From: Uranotaenia lowii
Taxonomy: Eukaryota > Arthropoda > Insecta > Diptera > Culicidae
Length of the DNA: 64,000 bases
NCBI RefSeq assembly: GCF_029784155.1
Contig: NC_073692.1
Location: forward strand, 69,638,012 to 69,702,011
Direction: 5' to 3'
Shown: positions 12,072-23,364 of the stretch, piece after piece
Layout: each line of letters starts with the position of its first letter
Position numbering within the stretch: the stretch's first letter is position 1
Made by a program: the position numbers and the translations under genes
The notes under the pieces: generated by a model
The model's input: only the letters and a program-made list of their open reading frames with translations
What the model was told of the DNA's origin: nothing
The model's database searches: none

Positions 12072-13350
12072 CGTTGATGGAGAAGACAAGGGCGATGATA
12101 CATGGCAGCAGGCTACCGAAAAGTATGTGGGGCGAAGCCGTTTTGTGCGCTGCGTATCTCACAAATCGATCATCGACTAGAGGTCTTGTGGACAACAAGA
12201 CACCTTTTGAGATGTGGTTCGGTAGGCGGCCGAGACTGAGCTATCTTCGTATTTTCGGGTGCCCAGCCTATGCGCAGATCCCGAAGGAAAATCGGCAGAA
12301 GCTTGATTCCAAGTCCAAGCGACTCGTTTTCGTGGACTACGCGAATAACGGAATCGGCTTTGGAATAGTTCGAGCCGATCCATCGAGATTCACCGGAACG
12401 TGGTCTTCGACGAAATTAGCGTTTTGGAGCCAGTGCGTGGCGGTGCTGCGCCAGAGGAAGGCATCGAGAAGCCTGTCAAAGAACCACCAGAGACCATCAC
12501 ATTTGAGCGGTTAGCTGATGTGTATGAGCCAGAACAACAGCCCACATCCGAGCAGCCCATCGAAGTGCGTGCACCTGAAAACACATTCGAGCGGTCAGCC
12601 GATGTGCCAACAACAGAAAACACATCTGAGCGGTTCGCCGATGTGCCTGCTGTTCCCGATCACACTGTGGTTAACAGTGAGGTTGTTGAAGATCACGGCG
12701 AGAGCGACTACGAGAGCAGCGCGGAATTCCCGGACGATGACGATGATGACCAAGATTCCGTCACCCGTGAACCGGCCTTTTGACGAAGTCAGCGAACAAG
12801 AGGGACTACACAGCGTTACGTGGCTAACGTAGCTGCTGTTGTTGATGAGGAGCTACCTCAGAACATCACGGAGCTGAAGCGCCGGGAGGACTGGGATTTC
12901 TGGAAGGTCGCCATCGACGAGGAGATGACAGCCCTGAAGGAGAACAAGATTTGGGAAGCGGTTAGCTTGCCCCCAGGCCACAGGAAACCCATCCTGTCCA
13001 AGTGGGTGTTCACCGTGAAGAACGATGGTCGCTACAAGGCTCGATGGCTCGCGAAAGGATGTTCCCAAAGGCCAGGATTGGATTACTGGGAAACCTATGC
13101 ACCGGTTGCCAAGATGGAGAGTGTCCGAACCGTTTTGGCATTGGCGAACGAATTCGACATGGTCGTTCATCAGATGGACGTCAAAACTGCATTCTTGAAT
13201 GGAAATTTAGAAGAGGTCATCTTCATGCAGTTGTCAAACGATGACGTCGGCAAATCGAAGGTCGTTCGATTACAGAAAAGTCTGTACGGCTTGAAACAAG
13301 CGGGTTGTGCTTGGAACCAGCGATTCGACGACGAGATAAGAGAGCTCCGT
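12072..13350 (+). pseudogene. Copia pol, 3' part: integrase end and reverse transcriptase
   Basis: Integrase C-terminal motifs (LPKSMWGEAV, AYLTNRS, KTPFEMWFGRRP, RIFGCPAY) come first. A one-base frameshift near 12350 moves the reading to another frame, an acidic linker rich in E and D follows, then an in-frame TGA at 12781 and the start of an RVT_2 reverse transcriptase (KWVFTVKNDG, RLVAKG-type segment, YAPVAKMESVRT, QMDVKTAFLNG with the first catalytic Asp, LYGLKQ). It ends abruptly before YVDD. The homology stops at about 13350, where an unrelated 24-bp tandem repeat begins, suggesting truncation by deletion or recombination. Confidence 0.9.
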
Positions 13351-13398
13351 TGAGTACATTTTACTCATTGCGTTTGAGTACATTTTACTCATTGCGTT
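13351..13398. repeat. two perfect 24-bp tandem copies at the Copia break
   Basis: TGAGTACATTTTACTCATTG plus CGTT occurs twice back to back exactly where Copia homology ends. The unit itself contains the near-palindrome GAGTACATTTTACTC. It may mark the repair joint that truncated the element. Confidence 0.9.
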
Positions 13399-15043
13399 TT
13401 ACATGACAATTTGTAACCAAAATACAATCTTTGAACAGCCATAACTTTTTTGTTTGAAGTCCAATCGAGTTGCAGTCTTCAGGTGAAATGTTAGTCTTAA
13501 TTGAAATTTTAATAAAATCTACATAATCAAGCAATCGATTGGTAAAAAAAAAAAATGTATGATGAAAAACCCGTTTTTTATGCTTCTTTAGAACACTATG
13601 TCTCAGAATCCCTTTCACACTTAAAATTCAGTGCAACCCCTTCCTGTAGTCCGATTTCGCTCAAATTTTGCATATGGCCTTCTGATGACTCCCTTAAACC
13701 ACCCAAGTCTTTTTTTGTAAGTTTTTTTGATTTTAAAGTAGGTATTTATTAAGACAAATTTGATAAATTAAATAAAAAATATCCTAAATTGTGATTTTTA
13801 TTAAGGATTAAACTATGAATACCCCTTTACTAGATGATACAAACAACATGTTATGTTCAGCAAAGTTTAAGTGCACAAAAATTCGCATCTTTTGATGGCA
13901 TTGGTATCAAAAATATTTTACGCTTGGTACACATTTTGGTCAGTTGAATACAAAATTTTTGGACCAAAACAATTTTTTTCTTGGAAACAGCTTGCTTGTT
14001 TTACATTTTGATACAAATTTGGTTCATTTTTCATTTTTTACGTGTAGTATTTAATTCAAACAAAATTTAAAAAAAAATAAAATATATAAATTTTATGAAA
14101 ATTTTTTGAACCCAGAATTTATTTAAAATCTAATCTTTTGAAAGTGGACTTTTTTCAAAGATCGCGCTTGCGGAACCTCTAAACATGATTTTTTTTAGTC
14201 AGCTCCATACAAAAGTTTGTTCTGTACATCCTAATCTACCATTTGGAGGGTGAGCCCCCAGATTCCCAGAAGCTATGCAATTTTGGGACACCCTAATGGA
14301 CAGCTGTGAACCTCGTTTAATAATTATAAAAAAAGACTTCCAAAAATCTTCCTAAGACATAAGAAAATCTTTTTATCCCATCGACGAAATTTTTCTCGAC
14401 AAAAGAAGTTTCTCCTTACAACTTTTAGGTATCCAAAGTTGAGCAACAAAAGTGTCGAGCATTACTAACTGCAAAATACATTTTCAATGTCATACTGAAC
14501 CTTCTCCCCCGAAAGAACGACGATGCATCAATAACAGACAGAAAGTGAGTCGAAAGTGAGGCAACTTCACACCGATCAAGCTAAACTTATAGAGCCTGAA
14601 TCGACTCAATAGGACGACGTTCATTCAACGACATGTGGTCGAAAATTAGAATACTTAAACAAACAATCGCTTGACTGTGGCCAGCCAATCTAGTCAATGC
14701 ACCGTATAATGGTGCAAAGACTGTATAGTTTAGCCTAGTAGTCAATGATCGTGATCCGATCGCCTCTGAGGGTGATTTTCGAACTGCAAAGCGCAATTGC
14801 ACACGCGGCGTCGACATAATGATATGTTTGGGTGTCTCTCTAGTGAGGTACCTTTTATTACTAGACTTGCTTGCTAGACGGAGCGATTGCTCACCTGTTT
14901 TGAGCTATCTTGCTTTCATAGAGAGGTCATACTGAATCGTGCCGTGTGATTCACTTGTATTCAAGCGACTGCAATTGAGATTGATTTTGATCCAAATCAA
15001 TTTATCTCGTCATAATAAATAAAAATAGGTGAATATAAAAATT
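13399..15043. other. AT-rich DNA, no recognised gene; possible promoter zone at its end
   Basis: 13400-14100 looks like diffuse old repeat. 14500-15040 is more complex and less AT-rich and precedes the weak exon candidate at 15044. No TATA/initiator pair could be assigned with confidence. Confidence 0.4.
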
Positions 15044-15605
15044 ATGCCAACCAACCAATTTATGAATGACCTACATATAGACTCAAACAGTTTGATCCAG
15101 GCAGCTTCCAGTTTGCGAGCTGCTTGGAAACACTACTTAGATCGTGTCATTGTAGTCGATTGCAAAAGACTCCCATTTCAGCGGATCGTTTTGAGCTTGA
15201 TCTTTCAATTAATGGCCATCGTTGCCATTTACCTGTGCGGTAGGTCGTGATTGTCATGTAGCAGGGTTATTAATTTTTCAAACAAAACTTTGGCAGCAAG
15301 ATGAAATAATAGTACTTTTCTAGCGATGAAACGGGCCCCCAATTAGGATCCCTAATGACCGAGCAGGTTGAGCTGGATTGCTTCCAAAAGAAGTAATTGT
15401 TCATTTCGAGTATTACAGTCAGTTTGACATGTTGAATGAAACGATTTAACCCTTGACCTTGCCTGTGAATTGGCAATTAAGTGATTGGTACAGAAGTTGT
15501 TTTCGCCACAGTAATTTTGTTTACAATCTAACTATCCAGCCTCTTTCAGATGAACGACGCGTTAGGGTCTCTAAACGAATAAATCGTGCATGTGAAAGGA
15601 GATGA
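15044..15605 (+). CDS. candidate two-exon small membrane or secreted protein
   Basis: An ATG at 15044 opens 65 codons ending in a hydrophobic segment (LPFQRIVLSLIFQLMAIVAI). A GTAGGT donor follows (exon end 15239), and a well-formed pyrimidine-rich acceptor (CCTCTTTCAG) lies at 15549. Splicing over the 310-bp intron keeps phase and adds 18 basic residues (DERRVRVSKRINRACERR) before TGA at 15603. The result would be an 83-residue protein with one membrane or signal-anchor segment and a short basic tail. I do not recognise the family. The balanced composition of the first exon supports coding. The short second exon could be chance. Alternative later exons are possible. Confidence 0.3.
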
Positions 15606-17534
15606 AAAAAAAACCTGTCCTACAGCGTGCGTGATGGTCTAGCATTTGTTTGACGTGTGGCTACCCCACTAAATACTCCAACCAAGTATTAAACGGTACC
15701 TTAAAAGAGATTGTAAAGTGTAGTAAACATTATGATTTAAATCAAACGACTTCTCAATATGGTGGCAATTGAAAACAAAATTGACAACCACATGGCAGAT
15801 GGAAGATTTAATCCCTAATTACAGCTGACATTTTGTTAGGGAATCTATTGTCCAAAATAGTGAATTAATAACACGTCAACAACATCATTATATTTACCTT
15901 CTTAAAATTGATTAGCATATTGAATCGGAAACAAGTTGTTTTCGTTTCACAGTGTAGCTGCAAAAAAAAACATTCAAGCGAATGCAAGAAAATTGTCACG
16001 TCTAGGCAGTCAATGACCGCGGCCATAATCAACGCGATACAAGTAAAGTTCATGAAAGTAATCATACTTGCAGCACTCAGTTGCTGGAATATTAAGCTGT
16101 TGAAGGGCTTTTAGGAACACGTGGGATGGAAAAGTTAATTATCTGAAAATGTGGACTGATTGGTTCCAGTTCCGTTGTGTAGGCACAAGTGGGTGTGTAG
16201 CTCAATTTAAATACAGCCGATAATCAAAGATTAGATCTTTCATTAAAAACGGAAAATTCAAAACAGAAAATTTATTGATGCGATAAACAAATTATCGGTT
16301 AGGCCTTGTTTTTTTCTTTATTTGAATTTTTCATTCTAGAATAATTATTCTGAATGGGAAATCAACTATTGAGATTTTTAAGCATTATTTTATGTTACGG
16401 TCGCCATGCAAGGAGAAGAATAACCAGTATTAACTGTGTCCAAGACCAAAGAATTTTTTTTGAGCAAGTAAGTGAAAATGAAACTGGGCGGCCAGATTTG
16501 TAGCTACGGAATCCTCCCACACTGTCTATTGTTGTCCGGATTTCGGACTCAGAAGTGAGCTGACGCAGTTGTTATATTGTACTCATCGCGCTGACACCTT
16601 TTGTACAAAAAAAAAAACTCAAGCCTCAGTTTTTAGCAGCTGACCTAAAGTTTTTTCATTTCACATAGCTTCAATGAACAATACTTTTTATCTTCTATGA
16701 AAGCTGTTCATGAGTGGGGCTTTTTGGGGAATAATTTTTGACGGTCGCCATGCAAGAAGGAAAGTTACGGAAATGTAAATCTTACTTGTGCCATAGGACT
16801 TTTAGTCGAAATTTATGATGAGTGCGATTTTTTTTAGATATGATCGATAAAATTTTATGTAAATAGGTAATTTTTAACAAACCTTTTTTTTGTAGTCATC
16901 CAAAAACCATTTTTAATATTGATTGACACATTCCACGTTAGACTTCCTCAAATTAGTATGGGAAATTAAAAAACTATGAAATATTATGCTCAAATTGTTC
17001 ATGCCAAATTTAGGCCAGATCGGATCACGGTAAGGGGTCGCTCAACGAGCCTGAAGCTTGTATGGGATTTAAAAACACTTTTTAAAAACAGTTTTTCATC
17101 AATACATAATTGTATTTTCCTTCGGTCGATTTCTTTTGAATATCTACGGCTTTTCTTAAAGCCTGAGCTATGACAAATATTTTATCCGAAGACAGCATTT
17201 CGAGAAGAGTTAAGATAAAAATGTTATTAGGCTGTTGAATCAGACTTGATTGTTGATGAGCGTGTTCATCGATCCACTCGTTTGTTTGTTTCCTGGGAAA
17301 AAAAATTCTGTAAGTTATTTTTTGCTAGTTGCTGGCTGTATAAGTTTGTTGGTTTGTTTGGTTTTGTGGTTTTGTTTTCCCCGTCTTCTTATCCGTCGAT
17401 TGGAACAAGATACGAAGAGCTCTTCGACGTTTTGATTCCTGATTTGCTCCGTTTGTTCTGAATCTGAAAAGAATAAAGCCTTAATCTGTGTAAATACACC
17501 ACATATCAATATTCCATTTTATATTGAACCTAAG
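15606..17534. other. intergenic DNA with a 16-bp direct repeat
   Basis: No confident gene. The word ACGGTCGCCATGCAAG occurs at 16397-16412 and again at 16741-16756, each followed by related sequence, so a local ancient duplication is likely. The minus-strand frame at 15865-16065 begins with a hydrophobic stretch and contains splice-like signals, but they would imply an intron of about 43 bp, too short to trust. Confidence 0.4.
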
Positions 17535-17782
17535 CTAGCGGCTGACTTTGAACGGTTTCATTCCTGTAAATTTCATGTCTTGAGCTGATTTTTCTTGCGG
17601 CTCTACCGGAAGACCGTTTCCACTGCTTTTGGCTTTATCTTGCTTATCATGACCGTCGTGCATCTGTTTTGGTAGCTTGTTCGATGCTTTCGGTTCGGTT
17701 TTCTTCGAATATTCGTCCTCTTGAACGAACTTTTTTGTTTCCGAGATGAATCTGTCTGAGGAATCCAAAGAACCGCCGACAC
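17535..17782 (-). CDS. candidate 3' coding exon, Lys/Asp/Ser-rich product
   Basis: The minus strand has a good acceptor (TTCCTTTTCACAG) before 17782 and an open frame of about 82 codons to a stop at 17535, with hydrophilic composition (SETKKFVQEDEYSKKTEPKA, SSGNGLPVEPQEK). A possible donor (CTTCCAG/GTATGT, exon end 17844) lies just upstream, leaving a 61-bp intron. However, the frame needed to join that upstream exon has stops, so the partner exon or frame is unresolved. I do not recognise the product. It is coding-like in composition but unconfirmed. Confidence 0.3.
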
Positions 17783-17983
17783 CTGTGAAAAGGAATTTTT
17801 TTTTAATAAATTGAATCAAAATTAACTTCAAATGGAAACATACCTGGAAGCTCGAGACATCGTTATCATATCGGTTAAGAAAGTCCTGACAGCTAACACA
17901 TTGCGGACTAAAAACGAGATATCTCGGTTTTCGCTCGCCGCAGGTGTGCTATATTTAGAAGCATAACTAAAATGTTATAAATG

Positions 17984-19158
17984 TACACGCAGCGAAAAGT
18001 AGTACCATTGAAATTAAAAATACACATCTTTGATTCAAAAACCTTGTGTACATTGAAACAAAATCCAATTTCCTTGATTTGAGTAAATTTTATATTGAAC
18101 CGAACTATTTTTCGTTTAAAGCAAAGTTCCAAGTTTTAAAATCAAAATATTAAATTTGAATTCAAAGAATTTATTTATATCAAAGAATCAATGTAAAAAT
18201 TAATTGATTAAGATGATTTTTTTTTTTTTTGAATCAAAGTATTTTTTCGTCAAATAGTCGACACAGCTTCTGTTTGGCGGAAAAGTTTTTCCAACAACCA
18301 GTCAGACCTATTTATTTCAGCGGAATTTTCCTGCTGGGCAACCTCAGACAGCACGGTGAGATCCGGCGTAGGAAAGTTTCGACAGCTATGAAAGGGGAAA
18401 CGATATTGGACTCCATGGTAGGTCTTTCAAGATCAATTTAATTTTAAATAACAACATAACAATTTTTTTAAGGCAATCTTTCATCCAACCAATTTGAAGA
18501 GGTAACTGTACTGACTGTTAGAGTCCTCCGGCTAAGCGGTTGCAATCGGTTCCGATCCGGTCTAAGGAGACAGTAAGTACTATTTCCATGTTATGTATGT
18601 AAAAAATTTTTTTTAATTGTTAGAATTATTTAGTTTAATGTCGTTTTTTGTGAGCTTTTTAGCATTTTTGTCATAATTTGTATTATGTTCTACTCTTTAT
18701 TTACAGATGAACCGGAAAATTCAAACAAGGGAAGATCGATTATGTGAAGTGGTGAAAGGTAGAACATCTACTTACAGAGAAAAAAAACTTACAGAGAAAT
18801 AAAATATTTTAAAGCATAATTGATTTCTTTTTATTTGCAATAGGACGAAAATTAATAAGTAGTACTAGAATTTTTGGGAACAAAAAATAGAATTGAAGAA
18901 CGATTTTTGAAAAATTGAAATCCAAATGCCGTTGAATTAAAGGAAAATTACATAAAATCAAACGAAAAGGTTTTTGAATCGAAAGCATTTTGTTTTTTGG
19001 AACAAAGAAAAAGTTTTGATTCAAAGGAAAGCATTTCTTCGAAACAAAAGAAAATGCATTTGAATCAAAGGCATTTTTATTTGTCCCAAAATCAAAGGAA
19101 AAAATCCTTTGTTTTTGCGGCACTTTCCTTTGAAACTAATTTTTATTTTTCTGCGTGT
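17984..19158. mobile_element. palindrome-rich MITE with ACACGCAG ends
   Basis: The left end ACACGCAGCGAAAAG and the reverse of the right end ACACGCAGAAAAATA match imperfectly over the first bases. Both shoulders are filled with inverted copies of TTTGAATCAAAG-type words. The central 550 bases differ: they are less AT-rich and carry several splice-like signals (TTTATTTCAG, CATGGTAGGT, ACAGTAAGT, TTTATTTACAG). No protein is recognised. The architecture parallels the MITE at 59163-60149. Confidence 0.5.
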
Positions 19159-22100
19159 AATAATGCAACTATATTCGGAATGAAACACAACACTTTCGGT
19201 AGCTCAAAAGTACTACTTTAGTTAAATTTGGTCCAATGATTTCAGAGATCTATTTAGAATGCCGAATTTAGTTTTTTACCGGAGTACACTTCTTCGTGGT
19301 TCTAATGTGTTAACAGAGTCGCCCATCGAATCTTCATGACCGATTGCCGATGACCAAAAATTTTGCGAATGCGAAAGCAAAAGTCGAGATTTTTGTTACA
19401 TGAAACCTCTATAAATGAGAATGTAAAACCTCTAAGAATGAGAGTCATTTTGCTGGACAAGGCCAAGGAAGTTTAAGCGAATGATAAATCTTAATATCTA
19501 GCTGTATCTGAAGGTATTTAAACTTTTGAATTATTTCATTGAACATAAAACATTGACTTCAAGTAAAATTAGTCTTAACTATACGCGGTCCTATTTATCG
19601 AGGGAGGGGGTTCCCATCCCAAGCAGGAAACCCCCGTTAAGAATATATGAAAACGCTTGAACTTCATAAAAATTTAGAACTTTTCCTAGTCGGTGTACCC
19701 TTCAATTTTCCAAAGTTTTCCACCATGGGGATGCTTCCGAAAAAAATTGCAGTCTAATTTTCCATTGTGAAGATCAATTTTGCTATAAGCACTTAGAAGC
19801 GTAGGATTTGTACTGGCAGTCTAACTTTCTTATCATTCGTTTAACATTGCAATAATTATTAAATGTTAAAACCTCCCAAACCCATTTTTTTCGCTAAAAA
19901 AATCACAGAGGTTAAGTCTTTTGATATTTAATTTACCGCTTTAGTTCTACGCATAGAGTTTAGAATTTTTACATTTTTTCCTCCAAAAATTTTATAACCA
20001 CAAGGGCTGAATAATTTAATTTTAGTACTTTTTCGGTTGCAACCATGGGACGTATTTATTTGTCGATTTGTTGTGATTATTCCAAACCCCTCCTTTAGAC
20101 GTGTTTTATATTTATTCTTTTCTACCTAATTTAGGATCATTTTACTCTTTCATAAAACAAGAATCAACTTTGAAATAAAGGAAATCATTTTTTTTCTTTT
20201 TCGATTACCCTCAAGTAAATTTCAATTCTTAATTTCTTGATATACTTTTAATTATAAGTCTCGATTTTGACAAAAAGCATAACAAAGATAATTAAACTAA
20301 CTAGAAAATTTCAATCAAGAAGATGCATTTAAATTTTGGAATCACACAAGAAGTATAACGATGTCCACAACACAAAAACCCTAACCTAAATTTTCACTAA
20401 CTATTGGATTTCTTTCCACCTTCCATTGTCATTTCTGCCTAAGACTCATTCCACGATAACGTCACGAAATTGTTTGAGCACGTTTTCAGTGAATTGTGTA
20501 TTAAATTAAAAATAAAAAGTGTACAAAACTTAAAGATATTTCAATAAATTCAAAATGTAAGGCATTACACTTTGATTATGAAAGTTTATTTCTCGATAAA
20601 AAGAAATTGATACTTGAGTGAGTGAAAACGTGACGGCCCAACGCGCTTTTTTTTGTTCTGAAAATTTCACATATCCGATTCGTAATTGCGTTAGACTTTA
20701 TTTAGGAAACTAATTTATTGCAAAACTCCAGACAAAAATTCCAAAAAAAGGTAATCTTATTTTAAGTATTGAAATCGACAAAATGCCCAACAAATGGCAC
20801 TCTTTGACATTAAAGCGGTATTTAGAATTTAGATCTAAATAACTCGGCTTAGCGTAAAGTTCGAAAGATCAATTCGGAAATGAACGTGTCTAATCGATTT
20901 TTATCATGCCAAAGAATCGATCCAAAAATAGAAAATCTGAATTGAAAAAATCGATCTTCCTCAGATCTATCCATGATTGACCAATCCTAGCTCGAACAAT
21001 TTTACTTTGAATTTCATGATTCGCTGAAATGCCAAAACTTTAACTAATAAAAAAAATATCATTCCAAAAATTTACTCATTCAAAAATTAGCTCAGATCGA
21101 ACGATTATTAAACTGATAAAAGATACATCGGGGAACGTTCATCTTTTTTGGATAAATTTATATTGAAACAGTTTTTGGAGATAGATAATAGTTTCGTTTG
21201 CACGTGCCGGCAAATGCTCTGATGTTCCTTACACATATTTTGAGTCAATCAAATCAACTATTGAAAAATTATCATTTTTGCCAATTTTTATCGTAAGTAG
21301 TCTAATGGGTTTTTGTAGTTTTATATTATGTTTTATTAATTTTTATTAGTTTTATTTATTTATTACCGATCCTATGGATTTAAAAAAAAAATCAAGAATT
21401 TATTCTGTATCATAACTTAGATTTTAAATTCATTATCCGCCAAAATTGAAAAATTAGTTTTGTAACTCGTGAATAATGTATGTGTGTGTTCGTTCTAAAT
21501 TGAAATATCATAATGCTATTGAACATAATATAAAACATTATATGAAAAACTAAATGTTGAATTTTGTATCCGAGCTTGGTTGAGTTTCAAGACCCACTCC
21601 AATCATATTGTCAATATTGTTTCCAGATTATTTACACAATAATGATTTGAATCCAAAGTTGTAATCCAGTTTCATATTTAGCATAAAAGTAAATTTTTTA
21701 ATTTATAAAGACCATACATTAAAGAATAGTATCAACTGCCTACACAAGAGCACAGATATTTTGGTGCGTATGTTTTAAAAACTGTTTAGAAAGATTGTTA
21801 TTCGACAATTTCTAAGAAAACTAAATTAAATGTGTTACAACTATTTTATTTCAGCCATCACAAAAGAGCATTTTATTTTTTTCCATGTTGAAGATTTTAA
21901 TTAATTTAGATAAATTAAAATCTTGAAAAAATTAAAATGAGATGTTAGCATCTATGCAAAAGACTTCAAAACGTTGTGTTTCCAAAAATATCTGAAATTT
22001 ATTTTGGTTTCAATATACTTTGAAATTTGGTAAAATTCTTGTATTTTTGTGGAATTTTTAACACAACAAAAATTAAACTTATGTAACTTTTTCTCAACAG

Positions 22101-23364
22101 TCAAAATTACTCGCAGTTCACGGGAATGTTAACTATTAAATCAAAACCATTATTTACAATGTTCTTAAACATTTGACAGTTGAAAAAAATGCATAAATTT
22201 GTCAAAACTTTTTCATCAGCTCTTAAAACATTGCAGGATGCATTTCAAATTTTTCTAAACTATTTCTCGAACATCGTTTTAAAAATTGTGGATAATGTGC
22301 CCTTCGAGGAATAAAAATCTTCATGCCCCCTGTGTTGCAAATTTGGAGCCTTTCTTAACAGATGATTAAATTTTCATTTCATTCGTTTCAGATTATTTAA
22401 AGTTTTAGAATGAAGATATTTCATTATTTTATTTCAGAATTTGGTTTAGAATTAGAAATAAAATTCTTAGTCCACAATTCACAATGAGAAATAAATTTCA
22501 GAATTCGAATCACAACCCCGAAAAAATCAACAAAACAATAAAAAAAATGTCAGTGTTTTAAAATCATGTTTCAGTTCAAAGCAATTATAATTTTTTTTTC
22601 AAATATTCGAATATATCAAAATTAGATTCATTAAAATTAACTCCCTGGTATACAGAATACGAAAGACACTTTTTATCAACATTTTTCCACACGGAAAATT
22701 ATAGATTCGGAGTTTGAAATTGTATCAAATAATATCTAAAAAAGTTTAGTTAAAAAATGGGTTAAAAAAGTTTTTTTTCCAAATTTTGAAATTTTTCAAA
22801 ATAATAATTCAATAAGATCAAATTGGAGGAAAAGAGGCAGTCTGCTGTATCCTTTCTAACAACCCCCCACCCCCATCACTCTTTCGAATGAACGTTTCTT
22901 CAAAAAGAGCGAGGTAGGAGAGGTAGGTAGGACCACGTCTGGTCTTAACAAATTAAATTTAAGACCTTCAAGTTTAAAGAAAAACCTTTTAATTTAAACG
23001 GCATCAAACCTCATGATACAAAATCAAAATTAAAAATTACAAATTTCAGTTATTCACTAATGATAGAGTTCGATTAAAGTAAAACATTAAGAAAGCATCA
23101 TTTTCAAAACTTGAAAACTGAGTATAAATACTGATATTATATTCTGGTGCTCGGAATGAACACTTTGATTGAAGTAAAAGTTCATAATACTAGGTATATT
23201 TAAAAATAGAAACATAAAAAAACTATTGTCATTTGTTTGTTTCGTCGAACATGCTTGATGGACAAAATGACTTATCAAAACTTCAAAGCATATATATTTA
23301 ACCAATATATTTCTGCCGGAATGAATACGTCATTTATTTCACCGAATAGCAGAAGCTTCGATGA
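19159..23364. other. 4.2 kb of AT-rich DNA without a recognised gene
   Basis: Long homopolymer-rich stretches and short open frames only. One possible 5' UTR-like stretch starts at an initiator-like TCAGTG (20486) and ends at a donor-like AAAAT/GTAAGG (20556). It has no TATA box and no partner exon was found. Confidence 0.5.

Larger units (their letters stand above)
10619..13350 (+). mobile_element. degenerate, truncated Copia (Ty1) LTR retrotransposon
   Basis: The order protease, GAG-pre-integrase, integrase, reverse transcriptase is diagnostic of Copia (in Gypsy elements integrase follows RT). The fragment lacks a recognisable Gag, the RT catalytic YVDD box, RNase H and a 3' LTR, so it is truncated at both ends. 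It is also broken by a hAT MITE (11687-12071), a frameshift near 12350 and an in-frame TGA at 12781. Its GC content is well above the flanks, as expected for a former coding transposon. It is inactive. Confidence 0.92.

Noticed and set aside
15865..16065. Minus-strand signal-peptide gene (MNFTCIALIMAAVIDC)
   Set aside because: The implied intron is about 43 bases with a weak donor, and no downstream exon was found.
18520..18575. tRNA-like B box (GGTTCCGATCC) at 18546
   Set aside because: There is no matching A box at the right distance, and it lies in the centre of a MITE with splice-like signals.
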